The notes: a model not told the origin generated them from the sequence alone. A DNA stretch of 56,194 nt from Fidelibacterota bacterium (GCA_029939575.1 JAOZSR010000012.1:1-56194); one strand, 5' to 3'; positions 45,109 through 54,540 are shown, counted from the stretch's first letter. Translations and numbers: made by a program.

Positions 45109-46027
45109 AATGGAAAAAATGTTTTTTTTAATTGTCCTTATTTCTTTTCTATGCGGATGCGCAAAAAAAGAAATTGGTGATGTTACACAATTACCAGTAG
45201 ATGAACAAATTGTTCATTATAAAAGACAATTAAAACAATTAAAAGCAGACGAAGAGGAGGATTATTTTAAAAAAGAAATTCTGGTAAAACAGGAAATCTT
45301 GGAACATTTTACCAAGTCTCGTGAAGAAATGAATATACGAAAAATTCAGGTTGCAGAAAGTCTTAAGGAATTACGGCAGTTTGAAAAAGACAGATCAAAA
45401 ATTAGATCCCAAAAGGCAGATTCACTCGATAAGCAACTAAAAAATCAGTATTTGGAATATTATAAGGATATTGAGAAATATAAATTAGAAAAGCGTCAAA
45501 ATCTGGAAGAAGAAACCTCCAGGGTGCAAGAGGAGTATTTAGCAAAACGTGAGGAAGAAGCAGAAAAATTACGTGAGAGAGGTGAACAACTTGACTATCT
45601 TCTGGAAGTGAAAAAATCAGAGATCGAAAATAATGCTACGGCTATGGTATTAAATGCTCAGATTCAATCAGAACAATTAAGAATTGCCCAAATAGAAAAT
45701 ACTGTCACGCGTCTAAACAATACTCTAAATACTTTTAAAATGAAAAATTTAGTGCCAAGAACAACATCTGAAGAAGTGTTTAAAAGAATGCGTGAAGTAT
45801 CGGACTATTATTATTCAGAAAGATACTACGATGCAATTATTTCCTGTAGGAAAACATTGGAACTGATGCCTGATTTGTATATTGCATGGGTTCAACTGGG
45901 GACAATTTATTATAGACTAGGTTATAATAAAACTGCTTTAGAGGCCTATACCAAGGCGTCAGAAATCAATTCGGAAGATCAAGAACTTGCAAATATTACG
46001 AATGTACTAAAAGAGATAGTAAATTAA
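45101..46027 (+). CDS. Coiled-coil and TPR lipoprotein
   Basis: No exact family is recognised. The 308-residue product has a signal peptide with a lipobox (FLCGC, Cys20). A highly charged coiled coil runs through residues 32-215, followed by two TPR-like helical hairpins near 225-300 (YDAIISCRKTLELMPDLYIA, then AWVQLGTIYYRLGYNKTALE). It would sit on the inner or outer membrane facing the periplasm, with the TPRs as a binding platform. Its start lies inside the last codons of the FliF/FliG-like gene (8-base overlap), so the two are translated together. The next gene has the same plan without the lipobox. Confidence 0.75.
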   Translation: MNKMEKMFFLIVLISFLCGCAKKEIGDVTQLPVDEQIVHYKRQLKQLKADEEEDYFKKEILVKQEILEHFTKSREEMNIRKIQVAESLKELRQFEKDRSKIRSQKADSLDKQLKNQYLEYYKDIEKYKLEKRQNLEEETSRVQEEYLAKREEEAEKLRERGEQLDYLLEVKKSEIENNATAMVLNAQIQSEQLRIAQIENTVTRLNNTLNTFKMKNLVPRTTSEEVFKRMREVSDYYYSERYYDAIISCRKTLELMPDLYIAWVQLGTIYYRLGYNKTALEAYTKASEINSEDQELANITNVLKEIVN

Positions 46028-46047
46028 CTGTTTTTCAGGGAATCAAG

Positions 46048-47148
46048 ATGAGAATAAAATTAATTAAAGTCATAATTTTTCTACTGTTTGTGTCAGGATA
46101 TGGTTTTAGCCAGAAATATACTTCAGAACAGTTGCAGGAAATGTATCATAAGAATACTAACAGGATTAAGAATTATTATGAAAATAAATATGAAAATTTG
46201 CAGAATTATAAGAAAAATGCATTTATTGAGATCCAAGAAGAATTAAGAGTTGCAACTAAAGGCTCAACTCCTGCAAAAAAAGTTGGAAGCGAACTTTATA
46301 AGCAAAGAATAGTTCTCGAAAATCTAACATCGTCATATCAGGATAGTATTTCTAAATTATCATCTGCTGATACTATTTTATTTCGGGATTTAAACAAATC
46401 AATTTATGCTTTAAATAATGATATAACTGATATTAATCTAATATTATCAATAATTGGGAAGGGGATCAAAGGGGATTCATTATTTTCAGAATCAGTTGTT
46501 AATGCCCAGGCAAGAGCAATAGAACTGTTGAAAAAATACGATACAGTGGTTTTAGAATCAAATTACAGAAATAAAATAAATAGGCTAAAAAGAAATTATC
46601 ATGATGAAATTACTAAAATTGATGATAATCAGGAAAAATTGATTACCGAGATGTTTGAAGAGGAGAATAAAAAAACACGCGAACAAGCACATAACCTTTT
46701 AGCAGATATCTCTAATAAAGAAAATCGTTTACAAGCTTTACAGGATAGTATTGATTCTGAAAATTTTAAAGCTATCGGTCAAAGTGAATTTTTGGATAGT
46801 TTAATCTTTCATCGTAACAATCTTGCTCAGAAAAGCATGAGATTAATTTCTGAGATTGATGATTACCAGAATAGTATTAATAAAGATACTCTATTATTAG
46901 TAATGGAATTATTAAATAAAACCGAGCAAAGTTATATTGAAGGCAATTATGAAGCAGCTCGAAATTATTGTCTTGAAACAATAAAAATGGCTCCAACTTA
47001 TGATCTTATTCATGTGCGGCTAGGTTCAATTTTTATGGCAGAAGGAAATAGTGAAAAGGCAATGGAAGCCTGGAATATGGCTTTAACTATTAATCCGGAT
47101 AACAATGAATTGAAAAGGTTTATAATTTTAAATGGCTTAAGGCCGTAA
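46048..47148 (+). CDS. Exported coiled-coil and TPR protein
   Basis: No exact family is recognised. The 366-residue product has a signal peptide to about residue 21 (FVSGYGFSQ) and no lipobox. Long coiled-coil stretches span about 25-110 and 165-290. Two TPR units at about 287-360 (YIEGNYEAARNYCLETIKMAP, split over adjacent helices) resemble those of the preceding lipoprotein. The two probably interact with each other or with the periplasmic part of the FliF/FliG-like protein. It starts 20 nt after the previous stop behind AGGGAA, and a terminator closes the operon 17 nt after its stop. Confidence 0.75.
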   Translation: MRIKLIKVIIFLLFVSGYGFSQKYTSEQLQEMYHKNTNRIKNYYENKYENLQNYKKNAFIEIQEELRVATKGSTPAKKVGSELYKQRIVLENLTSSYQDSISKLSSADTILFRDLNKSIYALNNDITDINLILSIIGKGIKGDSLFSESVVNAQARAIELLKKYDTVVLESNYRNKINRLKRNYHDEITKIDDNQEKLITEMFEEENKKTREQAHNLLADISNKENRLQALQDSIDSENFKAIGQSEFLDSLIFHRNNLAQKSMRLISEIDDYQNSINKDTLLLVMELLNKTEQSYIEGNYEAARNYCLETIKMAPTYDLIHVRLGSIFMAEGNSEKAMEAWNMALTINPDNNELKRFIILNGLRP

Positions 47149-47164
47149 ATTTTCCAAAAGATAT

Positions 47165-47195
47165 AAAAAAGCACCTTTAATAAGGTGTTTTTTTT
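47165..47195 (+). terminator. Rho-independent terminator closing the FliF/FliG-like operon
   Basis: A CACCTT/AAGGTG stem with a 4-nt loop, extended by A/T pairing and followed by eight T residues. Confidence 0.8.
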
Positions 47196-47409
47196 GAAGG
47201 ATTTATTATAAGCGATCAACTCACCTTGTGAATTCTAAGAAAAAATATTTTAACAAATTGTAGTATAGTGAATATTAAGATTGTCCCAAAGAAAATATTT
47301 ACTAAAATAATTCCACGAATATTTATTGTTTGAGTTTTCTTTAGAATCGGTTAGATTTCAAGGATATTATTTAAGAATGATTTCTTGATTCATTAATTAC
47401 GATAAGGGT

Positions 47410-47985
47410 TTGTTTATTATAAAAAAAAACAGAGCAATTTTTTTGGATAGAGATGGCACTCTAAATATTGACAGCCCGAACTATGTTAAATCTCTGGATG
47501 AATTTGAATTGATACCCGGCGCAGTTGATTCAATAAAAATAATGAATGATCTGGGATATAAGGTTATTATACAAACTAACCAGTCTGCAATATCCAGAGG
47601 CCTTATTTCAAATTATGAATTAACAAAAATTCATGATTTTTTAAAAAGCGAAGTTAGTAAAAAGGGGGGACAAATTGATGATATTTATTTTTGTCCACAT
47701 CATCCTAATGAAAATTGTGAATGTAGAAAACCCAAAATTGGAAATTTAGAAAAGGCTATAATAAAATATAATCTTGACCCTGAGTTGTGCTTTTTTATTG
47801 GGGATTCCAAAAAAGATATTGAAACCGGGTGTAATTGTGGTTGCCATACAATTTTAGTTTTATCAGGTTGTCATAATTATAGTACAATTGAAATCAATAT
47901 GTGGTCTGAGAAACCGGAATATGTTGTAAAAAATATTAAAGAAGCGACAAAGTTACTATTAAGTATTGGAGAAAAAAATAAATGA
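47410..47985 (+). CDS. gmhB: D-glycero-D-manno-heptose-1,7-bisphosphate 7-phosphatase
   Basis: This HAD-family phosphatase acts in ADP-heptose synthesis for lipopolysaccharide. At 191 residues it has the usual length. The HAD nucleophile pair is D13/D15 (FLDRDGTLN). The zinc-binding loop has CPHHPNENCECRKP near 95-108, diagnostic for GmhB, and GDSKKDIETG is the final HAD motif. The start is unclear. The TTG at 47410 has its AAGGG site almost touching it, while an ATT at 47416 has ideal spacing; no ATG is available before the conserved core. The gene overlaps ddl by four bases. About 210 bp upstream hold no other gene. The heptose kinase rfaE1 lies on the other strand at 51037. Confidence 0.88.
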   Translation: MFIIKKNRAIFLDRDGTLNIDSPNYVKSLDEFELIPGAVDSIKIMNDLGYKVIIQTNQSAISRGLISNYELTKIHDFLKSEVSKKGGQIDDIYFCPHHPNENCECRKPKIGNLEKAIIKYNLDPELCFFIGDSKKDIETGCNCGCHTILVLSGCHNYSTIEINMWSEKPEYVVKNIKEATKLLLSIGEKNK

Positions 47986-48983
47986 AAATTACTGTATTAA
48001 AAGGTGGAGTTTCGTCCGAAAGAGATGTTTCTTTAAGTAGTGGTGATAAAATTGTACAAGCCTTGTCGAGTGCCGGACATGAAGTATATAACCTTGATAC
48101 TATTTTACCAATTGAACAATTGGAAACAAATATAGAAATTTCTAAAAATCATCTTGATAATGGCAAAAAGAATCTGGTTAATTTGTTAATGAGTGAAAAA
48201 GTGCAATCCTCAGATTTTGTTTTTAATGCCCTTCACGGAGGTATGGGAGAAAACGGAATTTTACAGGGAATTTTGCAAACTCTTGGAATAAGCTTTAATG
48301 GAGCGGGGACAGAGGGATGTGCGATTGCTATGGATAAAGTTGTCTCAAAATTATTATTCGAAAGATATAAAATTCCTACTCCAAAATGGGCACATTATAA
48401 TAGATCGGGTTCCTTATCAATAGATCAGATAGTCAAAGAAATACAAAATGAATTTCCAACTCCAATGGTAATAAAACCAAGTTCTGAAGGCTCGACTTAT
48501 GGATTATCTATTGTCGAGAATATTATGGATATTAAAGAAGCAGTTGTTAAGGCATCAGGTTTTGAAAGTGAAATCCTTGTAGAAGAATATATTAAAGGTC
48601 GTGAACTTACTGTTGGAGTGGTAGGAGATCAAATACTACCTGTACTCGAAATTATCCCTAAACATGGTTTCTATGACTATGAATGTAAATATACTCATGG
48701 AATGAGTGAATATATTGTTCCCGCAAAAATTGATTCCGATTTAGCCACTGAAATTCAGAAATATACCAAAGTCGGGTATGAAGCATTAAAGTGTTTTGGC
48801 TATGGTAGAATGGATTTGTTGTTAGGTGAAAATAGGCAGTTATATTTTCTTGAGTACAACACACTTCCAGGAATGACTGCAACGAGTTTGGTACCAAAGG
48901 CTGCAAAATCAGCAGGAATGAGTTTTGAGGATTTATTAGAAAAAATTATAAGGCTTGGAATAAATAAATGGCAGAAAATATAG
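47982..48983 (+). CDS. ddl: D-alanine--D-alanine ligase
   Basis: Makes the D-Ala-D-Ala dipeptide for peptidoglycan. The 333-residue ATP-grasp enzyme has the opening LKGGVSSERDVSL, the HGGMGENGILQG segment near 85-96, ATP-site KPSSEGSTYGLS, and the end motif EYNTLPGMTATSLVPKAA. Its start overlaps gmhB by four bases and its end overlaps the next gene by 16 bases, so it is part of a cell-envelope operon. Confidence 0.93.
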   Translation: MKITVLKGGVSSERDVSLSSGDKIVQALSSAGHEVYNLDTILPIEQLETNIEISKNHLDNGKKNLVNLLMSEKVQSSDFVFNALHGGMGENGILQGILQTLGISFNGAGTEGCAIAMDKVVSKLLFERYKIPTPKWAHYNRSGSLSIDQIVKEIQNEFPTPMVIKPSSEGSTYGLSIVENIMDIKEAVVKASGFESEILVEEYIKGRELTVGVVGDQILPVLEIIPKHGFYDYECKYTHGMSEYIVPAKIDSDLATEIQKYTKVGYEALKCFGYGRMDLLLGENRQLYFLEYNTLPGMTATSLVPKAAKSAGMSFEDLLEKIIRLGINKWQKI

Positions 48984-49576
48984 ACAACGGATTCTCAGAA
49001 AATATGATTTTTGGTAATAATCCTAAAGAAGAAACACGCTGGTATGCAGTATATACCAAACCACGTCATGAGAAAATTGCCACTGAAAAATTACGCAAAA
49101 AGAATTTTGAAGTATTTTTGCCTTTGAAAAAAGAATATCATAAGTGGAGCGACAGGAAGAAATATGTTGAAACGCCATTGTTAAAGGGTTATCTTTTTGT
49201 TAATATTACATTAAAGCAAACTTTGTCGGTGTTGGAAACTCATGGTGTTGTTAGATTTGTAATGTTTAAAAATGAATTTGCACCAATCCCGGATTTTCAA
49301 ATAAGAGCCTTAAGAAAATTTCTTGAAATTGATGCAGTACTCAAGCCGAGTGAATATTATCAGGAAGGACAAGTTGTTGAAATTACGCATGGACTGCTGA
49401 AAGGGATTATTGGTAAAGTTGCGCAAATTAAAAACGAATCAAAGTTCATAATTTCTTTAGATGCCATAAAATTATCTTATGCTGTTGATACTATACAAAT
49501 AGATCCAGCACAGATTAAGCATGTGTCGGAAAAGAGAATAAAAGAACTTGGAATCAAAACAAATTCCGGAGTATAA
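48968..49576 (+). CDS. NusG-like transcription antiterminator (UpxY/RfaH type)
   Basis: A 202-residue NusG-family protein. The NGN domain covers residues about 20-120 (WYAVYTKPRHEKIATEKL, then LLKGYLFVN). A KOW-type domain at about 134-190 begins with EGQVVEITHGLLKGIIGKVA. Specialised NusG paralogues of this type bind paused RNA polymerase and promote elongation through long surface-polysaccharide operons. Here the gene is wedged between ddl and cysS, with no polysaccharide operon directly after it. It overlaps ddl by 16 bases; an internal ATG at 49004 is an alternative start. Confidence 0.85.
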   Translation: MAENIDNGFSENMIFGNNPKEETRWYAVYTKPRHEKIATEKLRKKNFEVFLPLKKEYHKWSDRKKYVETPLLKGYLFVNITLKQTLSVLETHGVVRFVMFKNEFAPIPDFQIRALRKFLEIDAVLKPSEYYQEGQVVEITHGLLKGIIGKVAQIKNESKFIISLDAIKLSYAVDTIQIDPAQIKHVSEKRIKELGIKTNSGV

Positions 49577-49577
49577 A

Positions 49578-50975
49578 ATGGGCCTTAAATTTTATAATAC
49601 ATTGACCAGGAAGAAAGAAAGTTTTAATCCGATTAAACCAGGAAAAGTAAAACTATATACCTGCGGACCAACGGTTTATAATTACGCTCACATTGGAAAT
49701 TTTAGAGCCTATATGTTTGAGGATTTATTACATAGATATTTAGAATATAAAGGCTTTAAAGTAACTCATATCATGAACTTAACTGATATTGATGATAAAA
49801 TTATTCGGGATTCAAATAAAGAGCAAAAATCAATTACAGAATTTACAAAACCCTATAAAAAATCATTTTTTGATGATTTGGATGCCCTGGGAATAAAGAG
49901 AGCAGACTATTATCCTCCTGCGACAGAGCATATTCCGGAGATGGTGGCGATGATCAAAACATTAATGGGGAAAAAATTGGCCTATAAAACTGAAGATGGT
50001 TCAATTTATTTTAAAGTTGATGCTTTTCCAAAATATGGACAACTTGCCAATTTGAATATTGAAGATATGCAACGAGGGCAGCGAGTTGAAAATGATGAAT
50101 ATGAAAAACAGGAATTACGTGATTTTGCACTTTGGAAAGGCTGGAAAAAAGAGGATGGTAGTACTTTTTGGGAAACTGAAGTTGGTAAGGGAAGACCGGG
50201 ATGGCATATTGAATGTTCTGCTATGTCAATAAAATATCTTGGTAAGCATTTTGACATTCATTGTGGTGGAGTGGATAATATTTTCCCTCATCACGAAAAT
50301 GAAATTGCTCAGAGTGAAGCGACAACAGGCGAAAAGTTTGTAAATTATTGGCTTCATTGTAAACATCTTATTGTAGAAGGTGAAAAAATGAGCAAGTCTT
50401 TGGGAAATTTTTATAATCTTCGTCAGTTAATTGAAAAGGATTTTAGTGCTGATGTGATTAGATGGACTCTTTTATCTACCCATTACAGGCAGGAATTGAA
50501 TTTTACTTTTGAAAAGTTGGGAACCGCCCAAAAAAGTATTTCCCGGATTAGAGATTTTTATTCATCCTTAGAAAAATATGATGTAAACCAAAAATCTTCT
50601 TTACAAAAAAAGGTAGATGAACTGCAACAGGAATTTGAAAATTGTCTTGATGATGATCTGAATATTTCCGGAGCTTTGGGAGCTGTATTTACATTAATTA
50701 AAGAGATTAATGTATTTAGGCAGGGAAACACATTATCAAAAGAAGATGCCATTTATATTAAAAAATTTGTTGAAAAAACTGATAGCATTTTAAATATTTT
50801 ATCCGATCCTGATGAAAATGTTTTACAGGATGAGGAACAAAAATTACTAGATGAAAGAAATCAGGCGCGTACTGATAGAAACTGGGCAGAGGCTGATCGA
50901 CTAAGAGATATTTTGCTTGAAAAAGGGATAGTTCTGAGAGATGGACCTGAGGGGACAATCTGGAAAAGGAAGTGA
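49578..50975 (+). CDS. cysS: Cysteinyl-tRNA synthetase
   Basis: Class I aminoacyl-tRNA synthetase for cysteine, 465 residues. Visible features are the zinc/active-site Cys in LYTCGPTVYNYAHIGN (HIGN as the HIGH motif), GWHIECSAMS, the GGVDNIFPHHENE zinc region and GEKMSKSLGNF (KMSKS). I start it at ATG 49578, where CCGGAG lies six bases upstream. An in-frame TTG at 49548 lies within the previous gene and would only add a non-conserved leader. It begins just after the stop of the NusG-like gene and ends convergently with rfaE1. Confidence 0.95.
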   Translation: MGLKFYNTLTRKKESFNPIKPGKVKLYTCGPTVYNYAHIGNFRAYMFEDLLHRYLEYKGFKVTHIMNLTDIDDKIIRDSNKEQKSITEFTKPYKKSFFDDLDALGIKRADYYPPATEHIPEMVAMIKTLMGKKLAYKTEDGSIYFKVDAFPKYGQLANLNIEDMQRGQRVENDEYEKQELRDFALWKGWKKEDGSTFWETEVGKGRPGWHIECSAMSIKYLGKHFDIHCGGVDNIFPHHENEIAQSEATTGEKFVNYWLHCKHLIVEGEKMSKSLGNFYNLRQLIEKDFSADVIRWTLLSTHYRQELNFTFEKLGTAQKSISRIRDFYSSLEKYDVNQKSSLQKKVDELQQEFENCLDDDLNISGALGAVFTLIKEINVFRQGNTLSKEDAIYIKKFVEKTDSILNILSDPDENVLQDEEQKLLDERNQARTDRNWAEADRLRDILLEKGIVLRDGPEGTIWKRK

Positions 50976-51036
50976 GATTAGTTTTTCCATTTGAATCAGT
51001 AATTTGTCGGATTTAAATTTTTGTAATGGATTGGAT

Positions 51037-52059
51037 TTATTTAAGATTACAATATTGATCAATTTCTTCTATTGATATTGTTGATGTACCAACTTTGCCT
51101 ACTGCGATTCCGGAAGCAATATTTCCCATTTTTGCGGCCTGAAACCAATTTTTTGTCAAAATTAAACCAGCACTGAATGTCGCAATAAATGTATCACCTG
51201 CACCACTGACATCATAAACTTCCTTTGCTTCAGTAGGAATGATACAGGAATCTCCATTATTATCTAAAATAAAAACACCATCTTCTCCCAAAGTAATCAC
51301 AATGCCTTTTAATTTTAAATCTGAAACCATCTGTTTGGCGTATTGTTTAATCTCACTTTTTTGCAGATCCGGACGATTGATAGCTGCACAAAATTCGTTA
51401 AAATTTGGTTTTATACAAGTTGCATAACGGTAAAGAGAATAATTGTAACCCTTTGGGTCAATTATCACTGGGATATCATGAAAATGAGAAAGAATTTTTT
51501 GGATAAAGTCAGGACCAAGTAAGCCTTTTTTATAATCTGATAAAATTAATCCATCATAAGTTTTTTTTGAATTTATCAGGGAATTAACAATTTTATCAAG
51601 AATTTCTGGATTTATTTCTCTGGTATTTTCTTCATCTATTCTGACTAATTGTTGTTGACGGGCGATAATTCGTGATTTCTTGGTTGTTCCACGATCCGAA
51701 CTGGTAAATATAAAGTGTTTGATGTTTTGTGAATCAAACATCTGTTTTAGAATTTTATTTCCGTGATCTTCTCCACAAACTCCGACAATATCTACTTTGC
51801 AGTCTAAACTTGCTAGGTTTGCGGCCACATTTCCAGCTCCACCAATTCTGTTTTCATGACGAGTAACTTCGACAATTGGAACTGGTGCTTCAGGCGAAAT
51901 CCTTTCTGAATTTCCCCAGATATATTCATCAAGAATCAGGTCACCAATAACTAAAATATTAAGTTTCCTGATATTTTGAAAACCTGTTATTAGTTCTTTG
52001 TTGGAAAAATTAAGTTCTGGATTGTTTGTTTTTTTTGACATAATAATTGGTTTCTTCAT
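51037..52059 (-). CDS. rfaE1: D-glycero-beta-D-manno-heptose-7-phosphate kinase
   Basis: A PfkB-family sugar kinase of 340 residues for the ADP-heptose pathway. It matches the first domain of HldE/RfaE: VIGDLILDEYIWGNSERISP near 37-56, GGAGNVAANLASL near 73-85 and the catalytic loop DVSGAGDTFIATF near 290-302. The adenylyltransferase domain of bifunctional HldE is missing, so a separate RfaE2 should exist elsewhere. The ATG overlaps the stop of the epimerase gene (ATGA), so translation is coupled. GmhB for the same pathway lies at 47410 on the other strand. Confidence 0.92.
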   Translation of the reverse strand: MKKPIIMSKKTNNPELNFSNKELITGFQNIRKLNILVIGDLILDEYIWGNSERISPEAPVPIVEVTRHENRIGGAGNVAANLASLDCKVDIVGVCGEDHGNKILKQMFDSQNIKHFIFTSSDRGTTKKSRIIARQQQLVRIDEENTREINPEILDKIVNSLINSKKTYDGLILSDYKKGLLGPDFIQKILSHFHDIPVIIDPKGYNYSLYRYATCIKPNFNEFCAAINRPDLQKSEIKQYAKQMVSDLKLKGIVITLGEDGVFILDNNGDSCIIPTEAKEVYDVSGAGDTFIATFSAGLILTKNWFQAAKMGNIASGIAVGKVGTSTISIEEIDQYCNLK

Positions 52060-53015
52060 GAGTTAATATTATAATAATTCAGGTACCAATCAATAAATTT
52101 TTTAATGCCAACATCAATATTTGTAGTAGGATAATATCCTAATTTATTAGTAGTATTTTCAATATCTGCATAAGTTTCAGGAACATCACCTGGTTGGATT
52201 TCCATTAAATTGATATTTGCTTTTCGGCCGAGATATTTTTCTATCAGGCCAATGAAATCCATTAGATTTTCACTTTTATGATTTCCAATATTAAACACTT
52301 CATTTTTCAACGGTGTGTTTAATGAAGCAGTTATTCCGCTTACAATGTCATCAATATAAGTGAAATCACGCCTCATTTTTCCATAATTATAAACATCAAT
52401 AGTTTCTCCGGCAATTATTTTTTTTGTAAAAATAAACAAAGCCATATCAGGTCTGCCATAAGGACCATAAACCGTAAAAAAGCGGAATCCTGAACAAGGA
52501 AGATTATGAAGATGAGAATAGGTATGAGCAATAAGTTCATTCGCTTTTTTTGTTGCTGCATACAGAGAAATTGGATGGTCTACATTGTCTTTTACAGAGA
52601 AAGGGAGTTTTTTATTATTACCATAAACACTTGAACTGGAGGCATATACAAAATTCGAAACATTGTTTCTTTTGGAAACTTCAATAATGTTTAAAAAGCC
52701 TTCAATATTTGATTTTTGGTAAGCAAAGGGATTAGTTATTGAGTATCTTACACCAGCCTGGGCTGCCAGGTTGCATACTTTGTTAATTTTGTGATTTGAA
52801 AAAACCTTTTCCAAAGCTGCCAGATCACAAAGATCATTTTTATAAAAAGTGAAATTTTTATAGGATTTTAAAATTTTTAGACGCGCCTCTTTTAATTTTG
52901 GATCGTAATAATCATTTACATTATCATATCCGATGATTTTAATTCCCTCTGAAAGAAGTTTTTGTGATAGGTGAAAACCAATAAAACCTGCTGCTCCGGT
53001 TATTAATATTGCCAT
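52056..53015 (-). CDS. NAD-dependent sugar epimerase, UDP-glucuronate 4-epimerase-like
   Basis: A 319-residue short-chain dehydrogenase-type epimerase. The NAD-binding ITGAAGFIGFHLS opens the chain, catalytic Ser/Tyr/Lys are seen in ASSSSVYG and the SLYAATKKANE motif (YxxxK), and LAAQAGVRYSITNP is typical of UDP-glucuronate epimerases. It would provide UDP-galacturonate for surface polysaccharide, though related epimerases act on other UDP-sugars. AAGGAAC precedes the ATG. It overlaps rfaE1 by four bases and follows the fused DUF92 gene by 19 nt, forming a minus-strand envelope operon. Confidence 0.87.
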   Translation of the reverse strand: MAILITGAAGFIGFHLSQKLLSEGIKIIGYDNVNDYYDPKLKEARLKILKSYKNFTFYKNDLCDLAALEKVFSNHKINKVCNLAAQAGVRYSITNPFAYQKSNIEGFLNIIEVSKRNNVSNFVYASSSSVYGNNKKLPFSVKDNVDHPISLYAATKKANELIAHTYSHLHNLPCSGFRFFTVYGPYGRPDMALFIFTKKIIAGETIDVYNYGKMRRDFTYIDDIVSGITASLNTPLKNEVFNIGNHKSENLMDFIGLIEKYLGRKANINLMEIQPGDVPETYADIENTTNKLGYYPTTNIDVGIKKFIDWYLNYYNINS

Positions 53016-53034
53016 TTGTTCCTTTCGTTAAAAA

Positions 53035-54540
53035 TTAAAATATTAAATAAAAAAGCAATACAAATAATGCACCTGATCCTGTACAACAGAGATTGACCAG
53101 ATCGTTATTAATCCACTTTATTCCTGAGTATAAATTTGTTTTATATTTTTTACAATGAATGTGTTTTTCAGTGATTTTGTTACAATTAGGGCATTTATAC
53201 TGGGATTGTAGCGTCGCTCCAATTATTGAATCAATGAATGCTCCCAAAATTCCACTTATAACAATCATTATAAATATTTTTAAAAATGAATTATCAAAAA
53301 ACGTAACACCACTTAAAGTTAATACACTGGAGCCTGCAAAAACACCGGCAGTTCCCAGTAAAGTAATACCTCCTGAAGTACCAGGTTCTACATGTGACAG
53401 TGTGAGAATATTTCTTGGTTTCATTTTGGAAAATACACCGATTTCAGTCCCCCATGTATCAGCAGTGGCTGCTGCAAGTGAACCAAGAAACATATAATAT
53501 AAAATTGGATTGCTTGTAAAATAGAAGAAAATCGCCATGATTAATGAAATTCCGCCATTTGCATAAACTTGTAAGATATCCCTTTGGCTGCCTTTCTCTA
53601 CCATTCCTTTAAGAAGAGTTTTTTTTATTTTACCAATTTTTGATAAAATTGAAGACAAAATAAAAAAAGTAGCCATAGGAATTACCCAGAAAATTCCGCC
53701 AATTGAAAAGACAATTGAACCTAATAGCATTGCTCCGGCAGCACCTCCGGATGTCAGGGCTTTGAGTTTATAAGCCAGAAACGCCAGGATAAATGATAGG
53801 AGAATCCAAAGCAATACAATTATCTGGTCCTGAATTAATAATCCCTGCATAATACTAAGCATTAGAGCACTTAATAGAGGAAGTGACAGATTATCTGAGC
53901 CGGAGTTGGAGATAGATTCGCTTAAGAATGAGATTGTACCAACAGCAATACCAGTGATGATAAGACTGGTTATTGAGGGAACCTGGTACAAATCCAAAAT
54001 CCTAAGATAATACAGACCTAAACATGAAATCAAAAAACTGCTTATAAAAACAGAGATTGAGCCGGGAATAGACTTTTTGTCTTTCCAAAAAATATAAGTT
54101 GATTTTGAATTAATACTTTTGCCGATAACCGATGCCAATGGATCAGATATGGTCATGATTAACATTCCAATAATGAGAATTGTCGGGTCTGATTCCCAGA
54201 AAATCAAGATTAAAATCAAAAATGAAATGGGGAAAAAAACTGTACCGTAACTAATTCTTTGTGTTGAGTGCATTCCTTTAAATTTGTCTTTTTTTAAACC
54301 AATGCTATTTACGATGATAAATAAAGTTGCGAGTACAATGACGGGAATCGGGGAAATAAATAAAAAAGGGGAAGTTGCAACTAAAAAACCAACACCAATA
54401 TGAACAATTTGTCTTGTTGTTTCGCCGGAAACAGATAATTTTTTACTTAATAGTTCACTGATTCCTACGAAACTAAGGATAAATAAAAAATATACTATAA
54501 AAGTATACCATTCTGATTTAAAAAGTTGGATTGTAATCAT
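53035..54540 (-). CDS. Fusion of polyprenol/phytol-kinase-like and DUF92 (VTE6-like) domains
   Basis: A 501-residue membrane protein of two recognisable halves. Residues 1-210 resemble the CTP-dependent dolichol/phytol kinase (SEC59/VTE5) family, with TRQIVHIGVGF and SDPLASVIGKS. Residues about 250-501 are DUF92/TMEM19-like, the family of plant phytyl-phosphate kinase VTE6, with LTSGGAAGAML, AAATADTWGTEIG and TSGGITLLGT. In plants the two enzymes phosphorylate phytol in two steps, so this protein could turn an isoprenoid alcohol into its diphosphate. The bacterial substrate is unknown; a quinone or lipid side chain is possible. A late CPNC pair near residue 455 is an extra feature. It heads a minus-strand run with the epimerase and rfaE1. 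Confidence 0.78.
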   Translation of the reverse strand: MITIQLFKSEWYTFIVYFLFILSFVGISELLSKKLSVSGETTRQIVHIGVGFLVATSPFLFISPIPVIVLATLFIIVNSIGLKKDKFKGMHSTQRISYGTVFFPISFLILILIFWESDPTILIIGMLIMTISDPLASVIGKSINSKSTYIFWKDKKSIPGSISVFISSFLISCLGLYYLRILDLYQVPSITSLIITGIAVGTISFLSESISNSGSDNLSLPLLSALMLSIMQGLLIQDQIIVLLWILLSFILAFLAYKLKALTSGGAAGAMLLGSIVFSIGGIFWVIPMATFFILSSILSKIGKIKKTLLKGMVEKGSQRDILQVYANGGISLIMAIFFYFTSNPILYYMFLGSLAAATADTWGTEIGVFSKMKPRNILTLSHVEPGTSGGITLLGTAGVFAGSSVLTLSGVTFFDNSFLKIFIMIVISGILGAFIDSIIGATLQSQYKCPNCNKITEKHIHCKKYKTNLYSGIKWINNDLVNLCCTGSGALFVLLFYLIF

